From positions 186,001-250,000 of the forward strand of contig NZ_LBMW01000003.1 in assembly GCF_026168105.1 (NCBI RefSeq): a DNA stretch of 64,000 nt, written 5' to 3'. Every line of letters begins with the position of its first letter. Positions within the stretch are counted from its first letter, which is position 1. Origin of the DNA: Streptomyces hygroscopicus (GTDB lineage Bacteria > Actinomycetota > Actinomycetes > Streptomycetales > Streptomycetaceae). Under the pieces are notes generated by a model that made no database searches, was not told the DNA's origin, and saw nothing but the letters and a program-made list of their open reading frames with translations. Positions 34,509-44,100 of the stretch are shown here, one piece after another. Position numbers and translations under genes: made by a program.

Positions 34509-36569
34509 ATGAGTGTTCTTATCAGCGCTCGTTATCAACGTCCCATGCAACGCAAACACTTCACGAGGACCCGCATGACGGCGGCGGCGGTGCTGGCGTG
34601 CTCGGTCTCCTGTCTCGCCCTCGCGACCACCACCCTGGCTTCCACCACACACTCCGGGAACAACCCGCCACGGCCGGTCGTCACGAGCGACCACCGTGTC
34701 CTGATCGAGGTGGGGGGCGGAACCGCCACCATCGACACCGCCTCACTGCGTGTCACGGCCGACACGGGAGGCGGAACAGTGGAGCTGTCCGCCCCCGCCA
34801 CGACCGCCCCGGGCAGGCCCGGCGCCGTGATCACCTCACCTGGCACCGCCCGCTGGAACTACCCCGACACCGGGCTGGACGTCACCGCCCGGGCCGGCGA
34901 GAACGGCCGGCTCGTGCTGTCGGTGAAGGCCACCGGCAAGGCTGCAGGAGGCGGCGCCCGCAGTCTGTCGTGGCCCGTGACCGGAGCGGACCCGGCGGCC
35001 CGGGCCGTCCAACTGCCCCGCGGGGAGGGCCTGTCCATCCCGGTGACCGACCACTTCTGGAACTCGTCGGACGCGCAGCTCACCGACACCGATCTCGCCA
35101 TGGAGTCGGACCTGTCGATGCCGCTGTGGGGATACACCTTCCGAGGTCACCAGGGCGTGAGCTACCTCGTCCCCAGCGACATCGGCACCACTCTCCGCGT
35201 CACCTCCGACCACGGCCGGCTGCGCACCGCGGCAACACACCACTTCTCGCAGGGCGACGGGACCACCGAATACACCGTGGCCCTCTCGCTCACCGACGGC
35301 TCCCCGGTCGCCGCCGCACGCGACTACCGCGCGTGGATGACGGAGCAGGGACAGTACACCAGCCTGCGGGACAAGATCCGGGACAATCCGGCCAACGCCA
35401 AACTCCTCGGTGCCTTCCACGCCTACCTGTGGGGCGACGCCCGCAGGGCCGACTTCGCACGACGGCTGCAGGCTCTGGGCATCGACCGCATGTGGCTGGG
35501 CTACGACGCCGACGGACACCCCATGGACGCCGCCGCCACCAGCGCCGCGAAGAAGGCGGGGTACCTCGTGGGCCCCTACGACTCCTTCGCCAACGGGCAG
35601 AACCCGGCAACCTCAGACGCCGCCACCTCCGTCTGGCCCCGCCGGGTATACCCCGACTTCTGCGTCCGCGGCGCCGACGGCGCACCGGTACCCGGCTTCC
35701 ACGACCGCGGCTGCTACCTCAGCTCCGAGGCCCTCGAGAAGTCCGAGCCCGGGCACCACTACCTTGCCGACCGCACACGTGAGATGACCCGCAACGGCGC
35801 CGACAGCTACTTCCTCGACGTCGACGCGGCCGGTGAGCTCTTCCGGGACCACAGCCCCGGCCACGCCATGACAAAGGCACGTGACCGCGCCAACCGGCTC
35901 GCCCGTATGAAGCGGATCAGCAAGGACGGACGCCTCGTTCTGGGCTCGGAGTCCGCCGGGTCCTGGGCCAGTCAGGTACTCGCCTTCGACCACGGCTCGG
36001 CCACCCCGGTGGCCGACGGGCTGTGGGCCGCGCAGCGCGACAAGCAGACCTGGGGAGGCTACGCCCCCGCCGACGCACCTCGCGTCTTCTTCAAACCTGC
36101 CGAACTGCCCGCGAACGTCGCCAAGGCGATGTACGACCCGGTCTACCGGGTCCCGCTGTACGAGACTGCGCTGCACGACTCAGTGGTCAACGCCGAACGC
36201 TGGGAACTGTCCTACGACAAGCTGCCCCGCCAGAAGTCCACCCGTGCCCTCCTCGCGATGCTCTACAACACCCCCCTCAACTTCGTGCTCGGAGGTGACT
36301 CGCTCCAGCAGCACGGCAGCGAACTCGCCGCGCTCCAGAAGTACTTCTCGCCGCTGCACCGGGCCGCCGGAACCCGGCCGATGACCGACTTCCGCACTCT
36401 CACCGAGGACAGCACCGTGCAACGTACCGTCTTCGGCCCCAACACCCTCGTCGTGACAGCCAACTTCGGGACCACCGTGTACAAGGGACTGCCGGCCGGC
36501 TGTGTGGACGCGAAGCTGCGCGGTGACTCCGCACCACGCCGGCTCTGCCCGGCGGACATCAACCGCTAG
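34509..36569 (+). CDS. Secreted TIM-barrel glycoside-hydrolase-like protein
   Basis: A 686-residue exported protein with a signal peptide in residues 20-50 (MTAAAVLACSVSCLALATT). An N-terminal beta-sandwich-like part (about 60-270) leads into a catalytic-type barrel (about 300-560). The strand ends ALGIDRMWLGYDADG, NGADSYFLDVDAAG and VLGSESAGSW place acidic residues as in retaining glycosidases. I cannot name the GH family; it looks related to the poorly characterised GH101/DUF5696-like group. GAGGAGG precedes the ATG. It may be regulated by the adjacent two-component system. Confidence 0.72.
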   Translation: MSVLISARYQRPMQRKHFTRTRMTAAAVLACSVSCLALATTTLASTTHSGNNPPRPVVTSDHRVLIEVGGGTATIDTASLRVTADTGGGTVELSAPATTAPGRPGAVITSPGTARWNYPDTGLDVTARAGENGRLVLSVKATGKAAGGGARSLSWPVTGADPAARAVQLPRGEGLSIPVTDHFWNSSDAQLTDTDLAMESDLSMPLWGYTFRGHQGVSYLVPSDIGTTLRVTSDHGRLRTAATHHFSQGDGTTEYTVALSLTDGSPVAAARDYRAWMTEQGQYTSLRDKIRDNPANAKLLGAFHAYLWGDARRADFARRLQALGIDRMWLGYDADGHPMDAAATSAAKKAGYLVGPYDSFANGQNPATSDAATSVWPRRVYPDFCVRGADGAPVPGFHDRGCYLSSEALEKSEPGHHYLADRTREMTRNGADSYFLDVDAAGELFRDHSPGHAMTKARDRANRLARMKRISKDGRLVLGSESAGSWASQVLAFDHGSATPVADGLWAAQRDKQTWGGYAPADAPRVFFKPAELPANVAKAMYDPVYRVPLYETALHDSVVNAERWELSYDKLPRQKSTRALLAMLYNTPLNFVLGGDSLQQHGSELAALQKYFSPLHRAAGTRPMTDFRTLTEDSTVQRTVFGPNTLVVTANFGTTVYKGLPAGCVDAKLRGDSAPRRLCPADINR

Positions 36570-37452
36570 TCGCGGTGACGGGGAGTGTTCGCCGGGTTGG
36601 TGTTCGGCGCCCTGCACGGGGTGGAGGGCTTCGCGAAAGCCGGTCTCGACGAAGTCCACGGCCGACTTCGCGGCTCGCGCATTCCGAGAGCAGAGCGGGG
36701 GGTGCATCAGGAACGACAAGTGGGGCCGCGAGTGTGATCTTGCTCGGCAGCTCGACGGATGCGTGGTTCAAGATCCGTAGCCTGCGATGACATCCCCTGT
36801 CTCGTTGCAGGACGTCCATTACCCGCCCGGCCCAGCCGCAGTACCGGGCTGGGCACCGGTTCGGCGGGCACTGGCTTCGGCGGCGGCCACGTCACACCCG
36901 TGTGCCGTCCGCCCGGCCCGTCCGCCGAGCGGGTGACCGCACGACCGGCGGCGCAGCCGTGGTCGACCGGATGAATGTCCCGACCACGGGCGGCGCGCCG
37001 CCACCGGATGACAGGAGCACCGTACCGATGGCAGATCCATGACCGCAGGGCCGGAGTTGCGGTGCGGATCCGGTACCCGCAGGCTGTATCTGGCAAGCGA
37101 CCTTGATGACGCAAAGAGGTGATCGGGTTGCAGGACCATTCGCGCCCGGTCAGCCCTCCGCAACGTTGGTGTGGGTGACGCGTGCCGCCCGATGGGCCGG
37201 TATCCCGGTGAGTCCGGTCGTGATTCTCCAACGACCGGGCCGGTACAGGAAGTCAGACGGACGGGAACCGGCTCCCCCATCCCCGTCGAACCCCGGAGCA
37301 GATGTCCGGAGTACTTCACTGCGGTGCGCGCTGCGGATTCCCCGCTCGATCCGTGGTGTCCGCTGACCGTCCGGTCTGCAGTGGCCCAAATGGTCGACGT
37401 ATACGACCACCGGTTGCCACCGCCCGCCACCAGCGATGAGGAGCCACAGATT
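36570..37452. other. Long intergenic region, no supported gene
   Basis: Almost 900 bases without convincing coding. Near 36590-36670 the plus strand reads a short protein-like phrase (FAGLVFGALHGVEGFAKAGL) that could be a relic but has no partner segments. The rest shows no consistent codon bias. A promoter for the downstream haloperoxidase must lie near 37380-37440. Confidence 0.4.
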
Positions 37453-38739
37453 ATGGGTGGAAAGCAGAAGACACTCGCCGTACTGATCGGAACCGCGCTG
37501 GCAGCCGGACTCACCAGCCCGGCCTTCGGGTCCACCGCCCCCGACGCCGCTCAATCGCCGACCGTACGCACCGCCGCCCCGGGCTCGGGGATGTCGGTCG
37601 TGGACTGGAACCGCGAGCTCATCACCATCCTCAGCGATCCGAAGGCGCAACCGTCCACCGTCCACCCCACGCGCAGCTTCGCGCTCCTGCAGGCCGCCGA
37701 GTACGACGCGGTGGAATCGATCACCCGGGTCGGCCCCGCCTACCTGTTCACGGTGTCGGCGCCGCGAGGTGCCCGCGCGGATGCCGCAGCGGACCAGGCA
37801 GCCCACGATGTGCTGGTCGCCCTGTACCCGGCCAAACGCGCAAGCGTGGACCAGCGGCTGAGCAGCCAGTTGTCCGCGATTCCCAACGGCCCGGGCAAAC
37901 GGACGGGCATGAGCGTGGGAGCCGCGGTCGCCCGCCGTCTGATAAGCCTGCGGTCCCGGGATGGTTCCGCGGCCAAGCCGCCGCCGTTCAGCCCCGGCAA
38001 CAAGGTCGGTGACTACCGGCGCACGCCACCCGACTTCCCCGCTCCGGTGTTCACCAACTGGGGTTCGGTCAAGCCGTTCGTCCTGGCAAGCGGCAGCCAG
38101 TTCCGTCCGGCTGCGCCGTCGGCGGTGAGCACCGCCGCGTACGCCACCGCCCTGAACGAGGTCAAGGGCCTGGGGAACAAGACCAGCACCACCCGCACTC
38201 CCGATCAGACCGCGGCCGCGAAGTTCTGGGCGGCAGCGCCCGTCTGGAACGTCTGGAACCAGGTCGCACAGAGCCTTGTCACCTCCCAGAACGCAAGCCT
38301 GGAGCAGGCGGTGAAGGTCTTCGCCGGGCTCGATCTGTCCCTCGCCGACACCGCGATCGCCATGTACGACGCCAAGTACGCCTACCGCGTATGGCGACCC
38401 GTGACCGCCATACGTCTCGGTGGTACGCACTACAACCCGGGCATCGTCGGCGATCCCAACTGGACCCCCCTGCTGCCGACCGCACCGGATCCGTCCTACC
38501 CCGGCGCTCACGGCGCTCTCAGCCAGGCGGCGGCAACGACGCTCGCCGGGTTCTACGGTGCGAAGCACCCTCTCGCGGTGACGTCGAAGGGCGTCACCCG
38601 GACCTTCGCCGGGTTCCAGGACGCCGCCACCGAGGCGTGGCTCAGCCGGATCTGGTCCGGCCAGCACACCTCCCTCGACAACCGCGCCGGTCAGCAACTC
38701 GGGACGCAGGTGGCCGATTTCGTGGCACACCATCTCTGA
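37453..38739 (+). CDS. Vanadium-dependent haloperoxidase-like (PAP2) secreted protein, copy 2
   Basis: A 428-residue secreted PAP2/haloperoxidase-family protein. Signal peptide: residues 1-27 (KTLAVLIGTALAAGLTSPAFG). Site motifs are YRVWRPVTAIR, PSYPGAHGALS (Gly-Ala-His instead of Ser-Gly-His) and LSRIWSGQHTSLDN (Arg, His). It shares GSQFRPA, the VKPF(V/L)L block and DQTAAAxFWA with the copy at 27501, so the two are distant paralogues. GAGGAG precedes ATG 37453. Oxidation of halide or a phosphatase role is possible. Confidence 0.82.
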   Translation: MGGKQKTLAVLIGTALAAGLTSPAFGSTAPDAAQSPTVRTAAPGSGMSVVDWNRELITILSDPKAQPSTVHPTRSFALLQAAEYDAVESITRVGPAYLFTVSAPRGARADAAADQAAHDVLVALYPAKRASVDQRLSSQLSAIPNGPGKRTGMSVGAAVARRLISLRSRDGSAAKPPPFSPGNKVGDYRRTPPDFPAPVFTNWGSVKPFVLASGSQFRPAAPSAVSTAAYATALNEVKGLGNKTSTTRTPDQTAAAKFWAAAPVWNVWNQVAQSLVTSQNASLEQAVKVFAGLDLSLADTAIAMYDAKYAYRVWRPVTAIRLGGTHYNPGIVGDPNWTPLLPTAPDPSYPGAHGALSQAAATTLAGFYGAKHPLAVTSKGVTRTFAGFQDAATEAWLSRIWSGQHTSLDNRAGQQLGTQVADFVAHHL

Positions 38740-38817
38740 CCGCCCGCATCCGCGCGGCCACGCTCGGGCAGGGAGGGGGCGCTGGTCGAGGCGCGCCGAC
38801 GGAAGAACCGTTGCCGA

Positions 38818-39891
38818 CTATGTCGAGTGGGCAGCAAGCGTCTCCACGGCTGCCGCGACGTCGCGCGGATTGGAGATCATGGTCAGGTGGCGGGCTCCGG
38901 GGATGAGCGTAGGTGGCGGTGCACCGATGCGTCGCGCGGTCTCCTGCGGGGTTTGCGCGCTGAACACGTCGTCCCGCGCACCGAACACGACCGCCTTGGG
39001 GATGGGTACGGCCGCGAGCCGCGCCACCTGGTCGGCGGGTAGGCCGGGCACGCCTTGGGCCAGCATGCTCCACAGTGCGGCCTCGGCGCCCGGCACCTGA
39101 AGCGGCCGACGCCACTGGTTCAGCCCGGATGCATTCAGGGGCGGGCAGCCCGGCCCGCACTGGGCGTTGTACAGGGAGCGGATCAGCCGGTCGGAGCTGA
39201 GCCCGAGCCGCAGCAGGCTGGTGCGGTAGGGATCGATCAGCACGTATTTGAAAGCCGGCGGCGGACCGGCGCCGGTGTCGAGGGCGTCCCCGTCGAGCAG
39301 CATCACATGCCCGATCCGCTCCGGAGCGCGCAGCGCCGCCTCCGCGGCCACGGCCGCTCCGCTGGAATGCCCCACCAGTAGGGGGCGCTCGCCCGGCCCG
39401 CCGAGGTGCATGGCGTCTAGGAAGCCCAGAACCTGTTGGGCGAAGTGGCCCACGGTGTAGGGGCCGCGCCGCTCGCTGTAGCCGTTGCCCGTCAGGTCCA
39501 GCGCAAACACCCGGTGATCACGGGCGAGCAGCGGAGCGAGCCTCGACCAGGTGTCCACCGACTCGAAGGCACCGTGGATGAGGACGACCGGCGAGCCGGC
39601 CTCGCCCCACGTCTGGTAGCGGGTCCGGATGCCGGCCGCCTGGACGTATCTGAGACCTCCGGGAGGCGAGGCGCGTCGTGCAGTGACGGCGTTGTAGATG
39701 AATGACGCCGATGTGACGACCACCAGCAGGACGGCACCGCCCAGCGCCAGGCGTCGGAGCCACCGCCTGATCCACGGGCGGCGCGGTGAGGGTACGCCCT
39801 CCGCAGCACCGGACTCCGGTGGCGCGGAGTCAAGTGGCTCGGCCTGGGGGTCGGTACGCACGTCAGTCTCCTGTCTGTTCTGGCCGGTCAT
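38818..39891 (-). CDS. Membrane-anchored alpha/beta hydrolase
   Basis: A 357-residue alpha/beta-hydrolase. The oxyanion HGAFES motif is near residue 120, nucleophile Ser is in GHSSGAAVA, an acid is in FGARDDVFS, and the catalytic His is in PGARHLTMIS. A signal-anchor helix (LALGGAVLLVVVTSASFIYN, about residues 53-72) precedes the domain, so the enzyme is tethered outside the cell. ATG 39891 is chosen because it is close to the anchor; its ribosome site is weak and the frame stays open upstream. The substrate is not predictable. Confidence 0.85.
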   Translation of the reverse strand: MTGQNRQETDVRTDPQAEPLDSAPPESGAAEGVPSPRRPWIRRWLRRLALGGAVLLVVVTSASFIYNAVTARRASPPGGLRYVQAAGIRTRYQTWGEAGSPVVLIHGAFESVDTWSRLAPLLARDHRVFALDLTGNGYSERRGPYTVGHFAQQVLGFLDAMHLGGPGERPLLVGHSSGAAVAAEAALRAPERIGHVMLLDGDALDTGAGPPPAFKYVLIDPYRTSLLRLGLSSDRLIRSLYNAQCGPGCPPLNASGLNQWRRPLQVPGAEAALWSMLAQGVPGLPADQVARLAAVPIPKAVVFGARDDVFSAQTPQETARRIGAPPPTLIPGARHLTMISNPRDVAAAVETLAAHST

Positions 39892-40161
39892 CACGACGGC
39901 CACCCGGTCACGGGTGGTGGTGGCGTTCGACGCGACGTCCCCGCATCCGGCCACGCCTCCAGGATCGCCCGTCGCAGGACCGATCTCATCCCCCGACAAG
40001 TGTCAGCGCGGGTACTCCGCGGGGAGTAGGGAGGCCGTCGCCCGCGCCTGCCACCACCGCACAGACGTATTCGCCCCCGGTACAGGCGCAGACCGATCGC
40101 CCCATACACTTCGTGCGATTCGCTGTTCGAGTACCGTTCTCCGTTTTCACCCGCGTGGACG

Positions 40162-40571
40162 TCACAGCTTCTCGGCGATTCGGGAGGCGATCAGCTCAAA
40201 GGTGACAGTGCCCTTCGGGCCCGCGATGTGTGGCTCGTACGGCGGCACCGTGGCCCTCCGCTCGATGAAACGCGGGCCGATCCGTGTCAGCGGAAGCAGC
40301 GTCCAGCACACGGGCGCCCAGTGTGTGACCAGCGCGACGGGTATTGACAAACCATCCAGTGCATGCCGATGGCCGTGAAGCTGACCAGGAACGCGACGTA
40401 CTCCGTCAGGTGCACGCGCAGGAAATGCAGCACACCGGTGTTGCGCCCCCGCAGAGCCTCCCTGTCGGCCTCCCCGGTTGACCGTTTCCTGTGAACGTGC
40501 CTGCAGCCCGGAGGTTTCCCCGGGCCGGGCCCCACTGGGCAACGGGAAACCCGTCGATCTCGGGTTGTCAC
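40162..40571 (-). pseudogene. Possible decayed TMEM175/DUF1211-like membrane protein
   Basis: The minus strand carries the phrase FLRVHLTEYVAFLVSFTAIG followed by MHWM, like the second helix of TMEM175-type potassium channels. In another frame it reads a C-terminal-looking stretch ending GTVTFELIASRIAEKL with a stop at 40162. A frameshift would be needed to join them. Evidence is one helix motif, so this is weak. The rest of 39892-40642 shows nothing else. Confidence 0.28.
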
Positions 40572-40642
40572 GCGACCACCATGGAGCCGTCAGCACCAAG
40601 CACGCCCTGTCTCAAGGCAGGAGAGCGCAAAGGGGAAGAAAT

Positions 40643-41008
40643 ATGCGCAAGATCGTCCGCGGCGCCGCGGCGTTCGCGACTGCAGCGGCCGCCGTGATCG
40701 CTCTGGGGGGAGCGGCCCAGGCCAAGCCGGCGGGGGACTGGGCCGGCTGCCCGTCCGGCGCGGTCTGCATCTACCCGCAGAACCAGAACCCGGCCGCCTC
40801 GCCCAGCCAGATCTTCTACAGTTACGGCGCCCACAACCTGAGCAACCAGTACGGGTGGCACTGGGTCCTCAACAACCAGTACGGGGGCGCGACCGCCAGC
40901 CTTTGCACTGGCTACAACGGTACGGGCTGTGGAGCTCCCTTCGCCCAGCAGACAGGCGTCTGGGCCGATCTGACACCGGTCAACTCCATCACCCTCAACC
41001 GGCCGTAA
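40643..41008 (+). CDS. Secreted small protein, peptidase-inhibitor I36-like
   Basis: A 121-residue exported protein. The signal peptide spans residues 1-27 (FATAAAAVIALGGAAQA), followed by CPSGAVCIYPQN, an opening seen in I36-type proteinase inhibitors of Streptomyces, and Tyr/Asn/Gly-rich strands (YSYGAHNLSNQYG). Four Cys in the mature part can form two disulfides. AGGGGAAG precedes the ATG. Inhibition of a metalloprotease is family-based inference only. Confidence 0.75.
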   Translation: MRKIVRGAAAFATAAAAVIALGGAAQAKPAGDWAGCPSGAVCIYPQNQNPAASPSQIFYSYGAHNLSNQYGWHWVLNNQYGGATASLCTGYNGTGCGAPFAQQTGVWADLTPVNSITLNRP

Positions 41009-41154
41009 CCAATGGCGAACGCGACCTCCGGAACCGCCCCGCGCGGTTCCGGAGGTTCGTGTTTCCGCCACTTACGGGTGAAAGGCTTGGCTGCACGTCT
41101 CGTCCGGAAAGTAACCTGGGCACCCGCCGTCTCACGGCAACGGCACGCAATGCC

Positions 41155-44100
41155 ATGGGGGATGCCTTGGGGGAGCCGCAGCAAGGACCGGGACGTGACA
41201 ACGGCAGCGAGCGCGAACAGGCGGCGACGACCACGCCGTCCTTCGCCGTCCAGCTCAGACGGCTGAGACGACAACGCGGCCTGTCCCTGGCCGACCTGGC
41301 CCGGCAGACGCACTACAGCAAGGGCTATCTGAGCAAGATCGAGACGGGTGCGAAGCGGGCGACCGTCGATGTCGCCCGGCGCTGCGACCGGATACTCGAG
41401 GCTCACGGCCAGTTGCTCGCACTGGTGGAGACGGCGGTGGGCCGGGAGCGTGCCGATGGCAACGATGTCAGCGAGCCCGTCTGCCCCTATCGCGGCCTCT
41501 CCGCGTTCACCGCGCAGGACGCGGCATGGTTCTTCGGCCGCGAACGAGCGACAGCCGCCCTTGTCGAGCGGGTCTTCCAGCGCATCGGAACCGGGCCCCT
41601 GATGCTGGTGGCCCCGTCCGGGGCGGGCAAGTCGTCCCTGCTCAGTGCCGGGCTCGTACCCTCTCTGCGGCGTCCCGGCGGCTTTCCCATGCCGGGCGCG
41701 GAACTCTGGCCCGTCGTGGCACTCACGCCCACCGCACACCCGTTGGAGGAGTTGCTGGAGCGTGCCGCGAAGGCGCTGTGCTGCGACCTCGGGATCACCG
41801 TGGCCGGACTCCGGGACAGGCCCCACGCGCTGCTGGAGGCGGCCCACTCGATGACGGACGCGACAGCGGAGGAGTCCGGCGCAGGGGGTCGTCGGCCGCC
41901 GGTCCGACCGGTGCTGCTGGTCGACCAGTTCGAGGAGTTGTTCACGCTCTGTGCCGACGAGGACGAACGACGAGCCTTCGTCCGGGTGTTGTGCGCTCTG
42001 GCGGCGCCTGCACCGGACGGCCCGGCGTACGACCCTGCCGTGGTCGTGCTGGGCGTCCGGGCGGACTTCTCCGGACGCTGCCTCGAGCTTCCCGAACTCG
42101 CATCGGTGTTCACCGACGGGCTCTTCGCACTGCCCCCGATGTCGGTCGCGGAGTTACGCGAGTCGGTCATCCGCCCCGCTGAACTCGCCGGCGTCACGCT
42201 CGAACCCGGCCTGGTGCCGTTGCTGCTGCGGGACGCCGGGCTGCGCGACGAGCCGGGTGCCTCCGTTCGGGCCGGGGCAGAGCTCCATGAGACCCCGTCC
42301 GGGGCGTTGCCTCTGGTGTCCCACGCACTGCTGGCCACCTGGCGGCACCGCGAGGACTCCACACTCACCGTCGCCGGATACGAGCGTGCCGGTGGCATCC
42401 GGGGCGCGGTCGCGCGTACCGCCGAGGAGGTGTTCGCCCAGCTTTATCCGGCCGAACAGAAGACGGTCCGGCGCATGCTGTCGCGGCTGGTGCACGTCTC
42501 CGACGACACCGGAGCGACCCGGCGCCGCACGAGCCGTTCCGCCCTGATGGAGCAGCTCGCCGACGCGGAGGACGCCGCCCGGGTCCTCGACGCCTTCGTC
42601 CGTGCCCGGCTGATCACCGTGGACCGCGACACGGTCGAGATCACCCACGAGGCGCTGCTGCACGCCTGGCCACGGCTGCGCGACTGGATCCACGAGGGCC
42701 GGGCCGGGCTCCTGATCCACCAGCAGCTCGCCCACGCCGCCGCGGATTGGGAACGGGAGGGCCGTGACGCCTCCGCCCTGTACCGGGGCACTCGGTTGGA
42801 GACTGCACTCACCCGGGCCGACGAACTGGACGGCGCAAGTCGCCTCAGCCCGCAGGAGGAGGCGTTCCTCAAGGCGAGCCAGGCCGAGGAAGAGGCACGG
42901 CAACGGCAGTCCCGGCGTCAGGAACGGCTGCGGCAGGGGCTGTTGGGCACACTCGTCGTCCTGCTCGGCCTCGCCCTCGCGGCAGGCGGCATCGCCTACC
43001 AGCAGCGCTCGGGTGCGCTGGCCCAGGAACGCGTATCGCGCTCACAGGCCCTCGCCCTGCAGTCCACCTCACTGGCCGGTGGTCAGCCCGAGGTGTCGAT
43101 GCTGCTTGCGGTGGCGGCCTACCGCGCCCACCCGACGGCCGAGGCACGCGGCGCCCTCCTGAGCACCCAGGCCCAGCCGTTCGCAGCCCGGCTCGGTGGG
43201 CATGAAGGGCCGGTCAACGCCCTGGCTTTCGCACCGGACGACCAGTTGCTGGCGACAGCGAGTTCCGACGGCACGGTGATGCTGCGGCACCTGCCCGACG
43301 ACCGCACCACGGCCACGCTCACCTTGCCCGGTCGGGTGAGGTCGGTCGCCTTCAGCCCCGACGGCCGTACGCTCGCGGCGAGTTCGACGGGCGGGCCCGT
43401 GCGGCTGTGGGACATGGCTCGCCACCGGACGCAAGCGGTACTGCCCGCACGGACCACGGGCGCCCGGGCTGTGACCTTCGACCCTCGTGGAGGGACGCTC
43501 GCCGTTGCGGGTGGCGACGGAACGGTGCAGCTGTGGGACACCGGACGCGACCACCGGGCGGTGGCGGCCCTCAGCGGCCACACCGGGGCCGCGACCGCCC
43601 TGGCGTACGCCCCTGACGGACGGACGCTCGCCTCGGCCGGTTCCGACACCACCGTACGGCTGTGGGACACCGACCGGGGGCGCCCGGTCGCCGTGCTGCG
43701 TGGCCATACCGACGAGGTACTGGGCATCGCGTTCTCGCCGGACGGCCACAGTCTGGCCACCGGAGGCGTCGACCGGACCGTACGGCTCTGGGACGCGGCC
43801 GCCCGTCGCACGACGGCGACGCTGACCGGCCACAACGACGACGTCAACGCGGTCGCCTACACACCCGACGGCGCGACCGTGGTCAGCGCGGGCGGTGACG
43901 GCACGACCAGGCTGTGGGACGCGCACAGCGGGCGCCCCACGGAGACGCTGGCCGGGCACACGGACTACGTGCTGGGCGTGGCCGTGAACAGCAGCGGGAC
44001 GTTGTTGGCCACCGCGGGCTTCGACCAGTCGGTCGTGCTGTGGGACCTCAGGGGACGGGCGCTCGCGGCACCGCCGTTCACCGAGGTATCGCAGGCTGCG

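Noticed and set aside
36570..37230. Minus-strand 174-codon frame as a gene
   Set aside because: Arg/Pro/Gly-rich with no motif, start signal or codon bias.
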